Notes: generated by a model from the letters alone, not told the origin. Counted from the first letter of the stretch, positions 1 through 13,642 are shown. The stretch: 33,770 bases of DNA from Pirellulales bacterium (GCA_025927475.1 JAICLL010000063.1:1-33770); one strand, 5' to 3'. Program-made: numbers and translations.

Positions 1-52
1 GATGGCCCTCCGCCGCCTGCCCGCTACCGACGGCGGCCGGTCGCGGAACTAA

Positions 53-1117
53 ACTGTTACAGTATTGGGACGCAGCGAGTTCGGCATCGAAATCGTGCTG
101 GCCATCGCCTATCGGGTGTACATCGTCGGGCTGTCCTTTGACAAAGTCTGCCTGCTGATGAATTTTTTTCAGGACCTGCATCTGCGGAAGTCTCGGGTCG
201 GCGCCTTGCTGTATTAGTTGTCGCGGGTGTGGGAAGGAGAGTTCGACACGCTCTGTACGCTGTTGGCCAACTCGCTGATCGTGCATAGCGATGAGACCGG
301 CTGGAGCGTCAACAGCGTGTGGGCGTTCCTGTCGGAGAAAGCGCGGTTGTTGTTCTTCGGCGTGCATAAGGATGCCGCGGTTCTGAAGAAGATTCTGGAC
401 CCGGAAGTCTTCGCCGGACTGGTCGTTAGTGACGATGCGGCCGTTTACGCGAATTTCAGTCGATCGCAAAAATGTTGGGCACACCTGCTGCGGAAGGCGA
501 TCAAGCTGACGCTGCTGGAGCCCGCCAATTTGCAGTACCGCCAATTCGCCGACCGTTTGCTGGAGATCTATCGGGCCGCCTGCCGCGTGCAGTCGGACGG
601 GCGGCTGGGAGATACGGGCCGGGCCAGAAAAGTAAAAGACTTGGACGACGAAATCGTCGATTTGTGCCTGCCGGCATGGGCGGCCGACTTGCCCAAGAGC
701 GAAGGCCCCGCCGACGATTATCGCCGGTTGGTCAATGAAATCATGCGACTCATGCTGGACCGGCAACTGTTCACCTTTGTGACGGCTCCGGCGGTGGCCA
801 CAGCGAGCGGCGCCACGATGCAGGCGCCGGGAACCAACAACGAAGCCGAGCGCACCCTGCGCAACCCCGCCGGCGCCCGCAACAGCGGCCGTACCACCAT
901 GACTCTGCGGGGAGCGCGACGGCGAACGGTGAATGTCAGCGTGCTGGAGTCCCTACGCCAGCACCTTGCGACCTTCACCCGCTCCACGGTCATCGCTGAA
1001 GTCCGCCGATGGCAAGAGGCCGGAGCGAGTTGCTTCGCACAGCTCCTAAAGAAATGCAAGGTTACTCCAACCACGCCATCGCTGCTCGATCTCCTCTTTC
1101 CGAAGCCGAGCGGATAG
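53..1117 (+). pseudogene. IS66-family transposase remnant with in-frame amber stop
   Basis: This is a DDE transposase of the IS66 type, a cut-and-paste enzyme. The reading frame runs from an in-frame TAA at 50-52 through an internal TAG at 215-217 to a TAG at 1115-1117. The part before the amber (VLGRSEFGIEIVLAIAYR and following) and the part after it read as one continuous transposase, so the TAG probably replaces a Gln codon (CAG). After the stop the catalytic triad is visible: Asp in HSDETGW, Asp in VSDDAAVY and Glu in NNEAERTLR, plus the typical CWAHLLRKA block. The only start for the 3' part is a TTG at 218 with no good ribosome site. The N-terminal DNA-binding region is missing or lies outside the window, and no terminal inverted repeat was recognised. 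I read it as a dead insertion sequence; amber suppression would be needed for activity. Confidence 0.85.
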
Positions 1118-1333
1118 GTGTTGTCGCGGCTCGCCGACGACTTCTCACCGAATGTGACTTTCAGTTCCTCGCCGAGATCCCACTCTCGGCCCCTTTGCAC
1201 TGCGCGTCGCTCGGTCTTGAGGCGCGGCGTACAATAGACAGCTACGCTTGTGGAGGGCATGCAATGATAACTGGTAGCCGCGGTCAATAACCGCGAAACA
1301 GACGCGAATCAATGTGCATGGAGGCCGTAAACG

Positions 1334-2668
1334 ATGCTGCCGCGACGCTATCTTGGGTTCACTGTTCGCACGATGTTACTCGCTGTCTCAGTCCTGGCCC
1401 TTGGGCTTGGCGTGCTGGCGGATCGGGCGCACCGGCAGCAGCGCACTGTCAGCGCAATACGCAACCTCGGCGGCCGCGTGAACTACGGCATGTTCGGCGA
1501 CCGGCTCCGGCCGAAGCTGGCAAATTGGATCGGCCTGGATTTCGGGGCAGCGCCGAGATCGGTGGCGCTCAATGGTTCTCAGCTGGTTTACGCTCGGAAG
1601 CAGTTTCCTGGTCTCAAAGCCCCGCGCGACGATGCCCCCGCCGGCGACGACCGCGCATTGCCGCTGATCGGGCAGTTGACCCACGTGATTTCCGTGCATC
1701 TTGACTGCACGCTGGTCAGCGATGCCGGGTTGCTTCATCTCCGCGGGCTAACGCGGCTAGGGTCGATTTCGCTGAGCGCAACGGGCATCGGCGACGCGGG
1801 GCTGGCGGAATTGAGCGCTCATCCGCACATTGGTTCACTTTACCTTGATGCGACGCGCGTCACCGACAGCGGACTCCGGTATCTCGCCGACATGCGCGAG
1901 TTAAGCGACGTGGGCCTCAGCCATAGCATGATCACCGACGAGGGCCTGGAGCATCTCGCTGAGGCGCGGCTCCTCGGTATGCTAAATCTCAATTGGACGG
2001 CAGTCACTGGCCGGGGATTTCGAAGATTTCCGACCGACAGCCGTCTCATGTACTTGTATTTAAGCGGAGCGCCGGTCGACGACGAAGGGTTGGCCTGTAT
2101 CGCGCGGCTGCCGTGGCTCGGCGATCTGGATGTCAGTGGATCGGACGTCACCGACGCGGGGATGGCATGTCTTAGCCGACTCGAGGAACTCGAAGACCTT
2201 TACCTGGCGGAAACGTCGGTTACCGACGCGGGCGTTGCCAGCTTAGCCAATTGCGTCGCGCTCCGTGATCTTGACTTGTCGCATACCCGAGTCACAGGCC
2301 GTGGCTTCACAACCGGCCATAAAAGAGTAACCACCCTGGAACTCCGGGGTGCACCCGTCGACGACGCCGGGTTGCACTGCATTGCACAGATGCCGTTGCT
2401 CTTTAATCTCGACGTCAGCGACACGCAAATCACGGATGAGGGTCTGGCACACCTTGCCAAAGCGAAGAACCTCACACGGCTCAGACTCAACGGGACACGG
2501 ATCTCGGACGCCGGATTGATGCAACTACAAACATGCGCTAGCCTTGAAGAGCTTGAGTTGAGGGGCACCGCCGTGCATGATGCCACGATCCAGGTTTGGA
2601 AGGACTGCCTGGGGCATGGCTGCAAAGTCAGCTATCCGTGCGAGGTCCCGAATGGACTACCGTGGTAG
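1334..2668 (+). CDS. Membrane-anchored leucine-rich repeat protein
   Basis: This is a 444-residue LRR protein. Residues 4-36 form a planctomycete-type N-terminal anchor: RRYLGFTVRTMLL followed by a hydrophobic stretch and then a basic segment (ADRAHRQQRT), which suggests a single membrane helix. From about residue 110 to 430 there are roughly a dozen repeats of about 23-24 residues with the pattern (V/I)(T/S)DAGLxxLxxLxxLxxLxLxxT, the RNI/GALA-like class common in planctomycetes. Such domains usually bind proteins; no partner can be named. The ATG at 1334 is preceded by GGAGG at about 1319-1323, which fixes the start. The gene stands alone downstream of a dead IS66 element and just upstream of fragments of an RHS gene and a second LRR gene, so the locus has been rearranged. 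Function is unknown. Confidence 0.85.
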   Translation: MLPRRYLGFTVRTMLLAVSVLALGLGVLADRAHRQQRTVSAIRNLGGRVNYGMFGDRLRPKLANWIGLDFGAAPRSVALNGSQLVYARKQFPGLKAPRDDAPAGDDRALPLIGQLTHVISVHLDCTLVSDAGLLHLRGLTRLGSISLSATGIGDAGLAELSAHPHIGSLYLDATRVTDSGLRYLADMRELSDVGLSHSMITDEGLEHLAEARLLGMLNLNWTAVTGRGFRRFPTDSRLMYLYLSGAPVDDEGLACIARLPWLGDLDVSGSDVTDAGMACLSRLEELEDLYLAETSVTDAGVASLANCVALRDLDLSHTRVTGRGFTTGHKRVTTLELRGAPVDDAGLHCIAQMPLLFNLDVSDTQITDEGLAHLAKAKNLTRLRLNGTRISDAGLMQLQTCASLEELELRGTAVHDATIQVWKDCLGHGCKVSYPCEVPNGLPW

Positions 2669-2752
2669 AAGGCAGCGGCAGAAACGGTACCGTGGTCGTG
2701 CCCTAGCAGCCTCTCCGGCAAGCCATGTCGCGGCGGGAATCCCGCACCATGA

Positions 2753-3120
2753 TACCAGTTCTCGTGTGCCGGCACGCCGAACGTGCCGCACGTGGTCTTG
2801 ACCGAGGGGTATGATTCGGGCAATGATCGAATTAGTCTGGCGGCCACGGTTAACGGGACGGCGGATTCTTTGAACAATTACACGTTCGACGCCGACCAGC
2901 GCTTGACCGACGAGACGCAGCAGGGCCAGAGCGGGGGAAACGGCGTGGCGCCCAAGCAGATCACCTTCGGCTTTAACCCGCTGGGCCAATTCACCAGCAT
3001 CGCCCGATACGATTTCGTGGGTGTCGGGCCGATGGTCGATATCGCCACCGGCGCGTATTCCTACGACACCGCCACTCGCCTGACCGGGCTGGCTTACACC
3101 GGCAATGGCGGCTCAGTACC
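2753..3120 (+). pseudogene. RHS/YD-repeat protein fragment
   Basis: A piece of an RHS-type repeat protein is open from just after a TGA at 2750-2752. It shows the YD-repeat spacing of planctomycete RHS proteins: DSGNDRISLAATVNGTAD, NNYTFDADQRLTDE, ITFGFNPLGQFTSIARYD and YSYDTATRLTGLAY. Full RHS proteins are typically well over 1000 residues; only about 120 remain here, with no N-terminal export region and no C-terminal toxin or core end. The homology stops at about 3110-3120, where LRR coding sequence begins in another frame. A GTG at 2783 could start a short peptide, but no ribosome site supports it. This is a non-functional relic left by recombination. Confidence 0.75.
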
Positions 3121-3680
3121 GATCGCTGGAAGTGCTTGGGCTCAGCCGGACGCGAATCACCGATGCTGGGATGGCTCATCTGCAACGGCTGACGCGCCTC
3201 AAGTACCTTGACCTCAGCTACACCCAAGTTAGTGGCATCGGGTTTGCGCATCTGCGTGATCTGAACGGACTCGAATGCCTTAATCTCACAGGAACACAGG
3301 TCGCGGATGCCGGGCTGGCCTACCTCCCAAGGCTAACGGGTCTGCAGCGTCTTTGGCTGTTTTTCACTCGCGTCAGCGATCGCGGACTGATGCACTTACA
3401 GGGCCTGACGGGTCTAAAATCACTCGGACTGTCGGGCACTGGAGTCACGGACGCCGGATTGCCGCACTTAGTCGCACTGCCGCGCCTCGAACGGCTAAGT
3501 CTCGACGCCACTCGCGTCTCGGATGCCGGCGTCACTTATCTGCGCGCGCTTCCGAGGCTGCGAATGCTTGGTCTTGACAACACCGAGCTCTCGGAAGTAG
3601 GGGCGGAACAGATTCGACAGGCATTGCCGGCTTGTACGGTCTCTGCCGACTGGGATGCCCCGCGAGTTCGGCGAAACTAA
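3105..3680 (+). pseudogene. C-terminal fragment of a second LRR protein
   Basis: This is about 190 residues of LRRs of the same class as the intact upstream gene (for example RTRITDAGMAHLQRLTRL and TGVTDAGLPHLVALPRL). It holds seven or so repeats and ends with the usual tail of this family (AEQIRQALPACTVSADW). It has no membrane anchor or N-terminal cap: the first repeat begins at about 3120, immediately after the RHS fragment and in a different frame. The ATG at 3105 lies inside RHS-derived sequence, so a protein starting there would carry a chance N-terminus. I call it a 5'-truncated gene. The alternative, a short but expressed soluble LRR protein, cannot be excluded because the frame is open and the repeat consensus is well kept. 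Confidence 0.7.
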
Positions 3681-3843
3681 AGGGGCCCTGCGGCGCGCGT
3701 TCGCGCCGTGTGGCTTTGAGCCTCATGATGGCGTTCGACAGCATATGACATATGGCGACGCCCTGGATCGCGTCTACGCCACCGTAGACAGATATTCAAA
3801 GAGTTGGACCTGGCGATTGAGCAAACGGCCATCTAACTTAAAT

Positions 3844-3849
3844 GGGAGG
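3844..3849 (+). promoter_or_regulatory. Shine-Dalgarno GGGAGG deciding a TTG start
   Basis: GGGAGG lies 9 bases before a TTG at 3859. It supports a short product starting there rather than an upstream start in the same frame, whose extra N-terminal sequence resembles no protein. Confidence 0.6.
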
Positions 3850-3858
3850 CAATTCGAT

Positions 3859-4110
3859 TTGCGTAAACCGAATACTAGGCCGATTCGCGGCCGTTTTCAG
3901 TTCAGCCTGACGGCGTTGTTGGCGGTCACGACGTTAGCGGCCATCGCCACATGGCTCGCTACCCTGGGCGGTTTCCGCGCCGTAGTCGCGTTTCCGGTTG
4001 TCGTTGCGGTTCTATGGGGTATTCATCGCAAAGATGGCGTCTTCCTTGGTGCCTTCTTGCTTGTCATGGCAACTTGGCTCATACTCGCGCTGGCCGTGCA
4101 AGGTCATTGA
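3859..4110 (+). CDS. Small three-helix membrane protein (83 aa)
   Basis: This is an 83-residue protein starting at TTG with a good ribosome site. After a short basic N-terminus comes the planctomycete anchor motif GRFQFSLTALLAVTTL. Three hydrophobic segments lie at about 16-37, 40-54 and 60-80, so it is almost entirely membrane-embedded. Its anchor resembles the N-terminus of the LRR protein at 1334 and that of the next gene. The frame is also open upstream to 3655, but that stretch has unlikely composition and overlaps the end of the LRR fragment. Function is unknown. It may be a co-transcribed partner of the next small gene, 51 bases downstream. Confidence 0.6.
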   Translation: MRKPNTRPIRGRFQFSLTALLAVTTLAAIATWLATLGGFRAVVAFPVVVAVLWGIHRKDGVFLGAFLLVMATWLILALAVQGH

Positions 4111-4161
4111 GAAACGCCGGACTAACTGCTTCAAATACCGACAGCCTTCATTGACAGTCCG

Positions 4162-4431
4162 ATGACATCCCTGAACTTTCGACCGCGCTATTCTCTCCGA
4201 GCGATGTTGATTCTGCTCACCGGGTATCTTGCGGGGTTAGCAACACGCGGCGTCATGACGAATTCTCTGCGAAGCGAACTCGCCAGGAGCCGCGCCGAGG
4301 CGTCTTTTGAGATTGATCGGTTACAGCTAGAGCTCGAAAATGTGGAGCTGCAGTTACAACTTTCCGAATCCGCAAACCGAGCGCTTCGCCTTTGCCATGA
4401 GCGCGGGAACAACGGCTCCCGCGGCGGGTAA
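4162..4431 (+). CDS. Small membrane-anchored coiled-coil protein (89 aa)
   Basis: The predicted 89-residue protein has an N-terminal segment RPRYSLRAMLILLTGYLAG (one membrane helix of the same RxxxSLRxML type as its neighbours). It is followed by a charged helix at about 38-75, rich in Glu, Leu and Arg with heptad-like spacing (RSELARSRAEASFEIDRLQ), probably a short coiled coil. No strong ribosome site precedes the ATG at 4162. It converges with ligA 92 bases downstream. The family is not recognised. The shared anchor with the two membrane proteins upstream suggests a lineage-specific set of surface or inner-membrane proteins. Confidence 0.55.
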   Translation: MTSLNFRPRYSLRAMLILLTGYLAGLATRGVMTNSLRSELARSRAEASFEIDRLQLELENVELQLQLSESANRALRLCHERGNNGSRGG

Positions 4432-4523
4432 CGATCGTGAAAGATACGATGCGTCGCCCTTTCCCCGGTGGTTCATGCCTCGTAAGCAGCGCCCAATGCA
4501 TATGGGTCGTAATTGGATTGGTT

Positions 4524-9265
<4,742 letters not shown>

Positions 9266-9352
9266 CTCTTGCAAACTTTCGCAAATCGGCGAACATACAC
9301 GCATGGGCGATTCGTGGACATTTTAACGACTGGGCGACGCGGCTGAGCAACG

Positions 9353-11281
9353 ATGAGTTTCGTCACCTCTCTCAGCCCGGCCGCGCTCGATGGCAAATTG
9401 CGCCGCTGGAGCTCGTTGCTGCCGGTCATCGAGCAGCACGAGCAAGAGTTGGGTCCGCTGGCCGATCACGACCTGCGAAAGCGCAGCCTTTCGCTGCGCT
9501 ATCGAGCGAAGAGTCAGGAACCGCTCGATCGCTTGCTGCCCGAAGCCTATGCGCTGGTGCGCGAGGCGGCGGGGCGCACGCTGGGCATGCGGCATTTCGA
9601 CGTGCAGTTGCTCGGCGGCATCGCCATGCACCACCGCTCGATCGTCGAAATGCAAACCGGCGAAGGCAAAACGCTCACCGCCACGCTGCCGGTTTACTTG
9701 AACGCCCTCTCTGGCCGCGGCGTCCACGTGGCCACGGTCAACGACTATCTCGCCCACCGCGACGCCGAATGGATGGGTCCGATCTACGATTTGCTCGGGC
9801 TGAAAGTGGGTGTCATACAAGCCATGATGGCGCAGCCGCAGCGACGCGAGGCCTATGCCTGCGACATCACCTATGGAACGGCGGGCGAGTTCGGCTTCGA
9901 TTTTCTGCGCGACCGGCTGCTTTCGCGCCGCGCGGCCGAAGGGCTGACTGACCTGCTCGGCGGCATGTTGGGAGCGGCCGCCGAAGCCGATGCCGAAGAA
10001 CCGGTCCATCGGCACTTCAACTTCGTCTTGGTCGACGAGGCCGATTGCATTCTCATCGACGCGGCGGGCACCCCACTGATCATTTCGGCGGGAACGAAGA
10101 ATGACGCCGCTGCCGCGGAATGCTATCGTTGGGCGGCGGAGGTTGCCCCGCGGTTCGCCGAGAACGAACATTACCTCTACCTGGCAGACCGCCGGGCCGT
10201 TGAGTTGACCGCCGCCGGCCGCAAACAGGCCCGCCTGCTGCCCAAGCCCGACGCAATGGACGCGGTCGGCACGTTTCCGATTTACGAGTACATCGAACGT
10301 GCCATCAAGGTCAATCGCCTCTTTCTGCGCGAACGCGAATACATGGTCCGCGACAATCAAATCGTGATTGTCGACGAGTATTCCGGGCGTCCGGCCGAGG
10401 GGCGAATTTGGTTCGATGGAACGCAACAAGCCGTGCAAGCCAAAGAGGGTCTGCCAATTTCCTTGCCGACGGGACACGCGGCCCGCGTCACGGTGCAAGA
10501 TTTCTTTTTGCGATACGACCGTTTGTGCGGCATGACGGGCACCGCGCGCGATTCCGCCCGCGAACTGCGAAAAATCTGCAAAGTTTCCGTGCAAGTCATT
10601 CCCACGCACCGCCCGGCCATGCGCGCAGCTTGGCCCACGCGGATTTTCGGCACGGCCCGCGACAAATGGGCGGCCATCGCCGCCGAAATCAGCGAGCTGC
10701 GCGAGCAGGGGCGACCGGTGCTGGTCGGCACGCGCTCGATCGACAAGTCGCTGACGCTGTCGGGGTTGTTGTCCGCGAGGGGCATCGAGCATCGCGTGCT
10801 CAACGCCCATCGCCTCGCCGAGGAAGCCGAAATTGTGGCCGCCGCCGGCCAGCACGCGCAGGTGACGGTCTCGACCAACATGGCGGGCCGGGGAACAGAC
10901 ATCAAGCTGGGCGACGGTGTGGCCGAGATCGGCGGCCTGCACGTCATTCTTAGCGAAATGCACGAGGCCGCGCGCATCGACCGGCAGCTCATTGGCCGTT
11001 GCGGCCGGCAGGGCGATCCCGGCAGCTATCGGCAATACCTATCGCTGGACGACGACATTCTCCTGGTGGGCCTGGGCCACGAGCGGGCCGCGTGGCTCGC
11101 CGAATACGGCAAAACCAGCGGCGGCCCGTTCGATCAGTTATTATGGGCATTCCAAAAAGCGCAACGCACGGTCGAGCGGCGGCACTTCCGCCAGCGCCGC
11201 AGCTTGCTGCATTGGGAAGAAGAGCGGCGGAAGCTGCAACGAGAGCTAGGCCACGATGCCTGTATCGATTCGGTCGGTTGA
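9353..11281 (+). CDS. Truncated SecA-like ATPase (accessory SecA paralogue)
   Basis: This is a SecA-family DEAD motor of 642 residues; housekeeping SecA is usually 830-1000. It has NBD1 with Walker A QTGEGKT (101-107) and TVNDYLAHRDAEWMG (128-142); DEAD at 228-231; a divergent preprotein cross-linking region (about 235-345); IVDEYSGRPAEGR (339-351); GMTGTA (393-398); and NBD2 with STNMAGRGTDIKLGDG (507-522) and motif VI GRCGRQGDPGS (548-558). It stops after the first part of the long scaffold helix (VERRHFRQRRSLLHWEEER). It therefore lacks the helical wing, the two-helix finger that pushes substrate through SecYEG, and the C-terminal zinc tail. I infer an accessory or specialised export ATPase, or a SecA-derived ATPase with another job. 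The ATG at 9353 has only a weak ribosome site. The gene lies 87 bases after recQ and 59 before hldE. Confidence 0.88.
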   Translation: MSFVTSLSPAALDGKLRRWSSLLPVIEQHEQELGPLADHDLRKRSLSLRYRAKSQEPLDRLLPEAYALVREAAGRTLGMRHFDVQLLGGIAMHHRSIVEMQTGEGKTLTATLPVYLNALSGRGVHVATVNDYLAHRDAEWMGPIYDLLGLKVGVIQAMMAQPQRREAYACDITYGTAGEFGFDFLRDRLLSRRAAEGLTDLLGGMLGAAAEADAEEPVHRHFNFVLVDEADCILIDAAGTPLIISAGTKNDAAAAECYRWAAEVAPRFAENEHYLYLADRRAVELTAAGRKQARLLPKPDAMDAVGTFPIYEYIERAIKVNRLFLREREYMVRDNQIVIVDEYSGRPAEGRIWFDGTQQAVQAKEGLPISLPTGHAARVTVQDFFLRYDRLCGMTGTARDSARELRKICKVSVQVIPTHRPAMRAAWPTRIFGTARDKWAAIAAEISELREQGRPVLVGTRSIDKSLTLSGLLSARGIEHRVLNAHRLAEEAEIVAAAGQHAQVTVSTNMAGRGTDIKLGDGVAEIGGLHVILSEMHEAARIDRQLIGRCGRQGDPGSYRQYLSLDDDILLVGLGHERAAWLAEYGKTSGGPFDQLLWAFQKAQRTVERRHFRQRRSLLHWEEERRKLQRELGHDACIDSVG

Positions 11282-11340
11282 CCGCCGCCATACATGCCAC
11301 CTCGATCCTTGCGAGACTCCTTTCCGAGCTTGAAAATACC

Positions 11341-12774
11341 ATGTCATCCGTTCGTGATTTCGACGGCCGCGTCGCGGCACTGGTGTTTGGCGACTTCATG
11401 CTCGACCGCCGCATCGCCGGAACGGTCGATCGCATTTCGCCCGAGGCCCCGGTGCCGGTGCTGCACGTCAAGCACGAACACGGCTGCCTGGGCGGGGCCG
11501 GACACGTGGCCGCTTCGTTGGCGGGACTGGGTTGTCAGGTCACCGCGGCAGGCGTGATCGGCGAGGACGCCGACGGCAGAACGTTGCGTGATCTGTTGCG
11601 TCAAAACCCGCTCTTGAAAGACGAGCTGCTCGTTCACGAGGGTGCGACGACGGTTTGCAAAACCCGCCTGGTGGCCGGCACGCATCAGCAATTGGCGCGG
11701 CTCGATCGCGAAGGGCCGCGGCAGTTGCTCGCCGATGGCGCCGAGCGACTCTTTGAGCGCATCGCGTCGGAGATCGGCCGGCATGGGGTGGTGGTGATCG
11801 CCGATTACGACAAGGGCACCGTGAGCGAAGAGCTGGCGCGGCGGTGCATCGCGCGTTGCCGCGAGTTGGCCGTTCCCTGTCTCGTCGACGGAAAGAAACC
11901 TGCTTTCGCCGCCTATGCCCATGCGACGCTTCTGGCCCCCAACCAAATGGAAGTCGAACGGGCCATCGGCCGGCGGTTGACGGGCGATGAGCAGATCGGC
12001 GCGGCCGCCGAAGAGCTGCGCGAGCGGCTGCAGTTCGACTCGATGGTGGTCACGCGCGGCGCCGAAGGGCTGACGGTCGCCTCGGCGCAGGGCACGACGC
12101 ACGTTCCGACCGTCATGCGCGAAGTGGCCGATGTGACCGGCGCCGGCGACACCGTGGTGGCGGTGTTGGCGGCTTGCCTGGCCGGCGGCTGGCAAATTGA
12201 AGATGCCTGCCGCCTGGCGGTGCTGGCCGCCGGCATTGCCGTCGGCAAGCCCGGCACCTACGTGGTCCACGCCGCCGAGCTCGACGCGGTTCATCGCGGC
12301 GTGTCGCCCAAAGTGGTCGATTGGGCCGGCGCCAAGAAGCTGGTGCAGGGCGCGCAGCAACAGGGCAAGCAGGTGGTGTTTACCAACGGTTGCTTCGATA
12401 TTTTGCACGCCGGCCATCTGTCGTGCTTGGAGCGCTCTCGGCAATTGGGCGAGCTGCTCGTGGTGGGCCTGAATTCCGATTCGTCGGTGCGGGCCCTGAA
12501 GGGCCCCTCGCGGCCCGTCTTGTCGCACGACCATCGCGCGTCGCTCTTGGCCGGCTTGGCATGCGTTGATCTGGTGGTTATCTTCGATGAAGAACGGCCG
12601 GAAGCGTTGGTTCGCCATCTCGCCCCCGACGTGCTCGTCAAGGGGAGCGACTACTCGCGCGAACAAATTGCCGGCGCCGACTTTGTCATCAGCCGCGGCG
12701 GCAAGGTGGTCACCCTGCCGTTGGTGCCCGGCCTGAGTACGTCGAAAATCCTTGCCGAGCAGCAGCGCCGGTAG
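11341..12774 (+). CDS. hldE: Bifunctional heptose 7-phosphate kinase / heptose 1-phosphate adenylyltransferase
   Basis: HldE phosphorylates D-glycero-D-manno-heptose 7-phosphate at C1 and, after dephosphorylation, adenylates heptose 1-phosphate to give ADP-heptose, the donor for core or surface glycans. From the ATG at 11341 the product is 477 residues, the same length as E. coli HldE. Residues 1-320 are a PfkB/ribokinase fold with the catalytic GAGD at 267-270 and DYDKG at 155-159. Residues about 340-477 are a cytidylyltransferase-like domain with FTNGCFDILHAGH (347-359), VGLNSDSSVRALKG and the C-terminal STSKIL. The frame is open upstream, but family similarity begins at this ATG. It heads a four-gene operon, 9 bases before a GT9 gene. 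HldD and GmhA/B are not in the window. Confidence 0.95.
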   Translation: MSSVRDFDGRVAALVFGDFMLDRRIAGTVDRISPEAPVPVLHVKHEHGCLGGAGHVAASLAGLGCQVTAAGVIGEDADGRTLRDLLRQNPLLKDELLVHEGATTVCKTRLVAGTHQQLARLDREGPRQLLADGAERLFERIASEIGRHGVVVIADYDKGTVSEELARRCIARCRELAVPCLVDGKKPAFAAYAHATLLAPNQMEVERAIGRRLTGDEQIGAAAEELRERLQFDSMVVTRGAEGLTVASAQGTTHVPTVMREVADVTGAGDTVVAVLAACLAGGWQIEDACRLAVLAAGIAVGKPGTYVVHAAELDAVHRGVSPKVVDWAGAKKLVQGAQQQGKQVVFTNGCFDILHAGHLSCLERSRQLGELLVVGLNSDSSVRALKGPSRPVLSHDHRASLLAGLACVDLVVIFDEERPEALVRHLAPDVLVKGSDYSREQIAGADFVISRGGKVVTLPLVPGLSTSKILAEQQRR

Positions 12775-12783
12775 AGCGACTTC

Positions 12784-13638
12784 ATGCCAACAATTAATAC
12801 CGAGCGAAGTGTTCACTGGAAAGGCATGGGAGACGCGGTGGGCTTGGCGTGGCTCGCCGAAGGAACGCGCGGCCGAGACGATTGCATTTCCTTCTATGCT
12901 ACGCCCGGCGGTATGCAGCACGCGGTATTGAGCCTCTTGCGGCAGCCCCTCATGGACGCGCCCAGCGACGCTGATCTGTTGCTGCCCGACTCCTATGGGC
13001 CTGAATTGAGAGATCATGGACGGAGGCTGCGGTTGGAATACCTGCGCGATTTGTTGGGCCTGAGCACGGGTTTTATGAGGCCCACGGCCCAAATTCCCAG
13101 CGCCGATTTGGAGTGGGCCGCGACCACCGCCAACGATCTGGGCGGTAGCCCCGTGTTGCTTTTCCCGCAGACGGACTGGGAGTCTCGAGAATGGCCAAGC
13201 TGTTATTGGGTCGATTTGGCCTGGCAGCTTCACCATCAAGGGATCCCCACGCTGGTGATCTTGGGCCATGCCGACGAGCGCTATTTGAACACCCCGCGAA
13301 GCATTTGGGGGCACGATCTTTATAAGGTTGCCGCTCTCATGAGCATGGCCCGTCTCATCGTGGGCAACGACAGTGGCCCCGCGCATTTGGCGGGAACCCT
13401 TGGCGCCAGGACCATCGCGATTTGTGGTGGAACCAGGGGCGACTGCGTGTTCGGGCATATTCCGCAGGTGCTGACAGTAACCACGCATGAAGCGCCGGGT
13501 TGCGCCGAATGCCATTTCCAGGCGCCTTATCGCGCCGCTTGCGATCGAGGGTGCCAGGTACTTTATGCTTTAAAGACGCACGTGATCTTGGAGCGGGTGC
13601 TTTCAGAGATCCAAGCCGCCTCAGACAACCAGCGTTAA
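12784..13638 (+). CDS. GT9 heptosyltransferase-like glycosyltransferase (copy 1)
   Basis: This is a 284-residue glycosyltransferase of family 9 (ADP-heptose:LPS heptosyltransferase-like, GT-B fold). The N-terminal GMGDAVGLAWLAEGTRG (14-30) matches the GxGD loop of GT9 enzymes. The C-terminal donor-site motif GNDSGPAHLAGTLG (194-207) is clear. Four cysteines at 240, 243, 253 and 257 (C-x2-C-x9-C-x3-C) match the cysteine cluster near the C-terminus of heptosyltransferases. It is shorter than WaaC or WaaF (about 320-350), mainly in the N-terminal half. It lies 9 bases after hldE and 4 before a paralogue, so the likely donor is the ADP-heptose made by HldE. The acceptor is unknown. Confidence 0.85.
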   Translation: MPTINTERSVHWKGMGDAVGLAWLAEGTRGRDDCISFYATPGGMQHAVLSLLRQPLMDAPSDADLLLPDSYGPELRDHGRRLRLEYLRDLLGLSTGFMRPTAQIPSADLEWAATTANDLGGSPVLLFPQTDWESREWPSCYWVDLAWQLHHQGIPTLVILGHADERYLNTPRSIWGHDLYKVAALMSMARLIVGNDSGPAHLAGTLGARTIAICGGTRGDCVFGHIPQVLTVTTHEAPGCAECHFQAPYRAACDRGCQVLYALKTHVILERVLSEIQAASDNQR

Positions 13639-13642
13639 GACC

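Noticed and set aside
4402..4423. Hairpin CGCGGGA/TCCCGCG as terminator of the 4162 gene
   Set aside because: It lies inside the coding end and has no T-run after it.
10999..11340. N-terminal extension of hldE overlapping the SecA-like gene
   Set aside because: The added residues are out-of-frame SecA sequence; HldE similarity and normal length start at ATG 11341.
11344..13515. 723-aa minus-strand frame opposite hldE and the first GT9 gene
   Set aside because: It spans two well-supported genes on the other strand and shows no domain.
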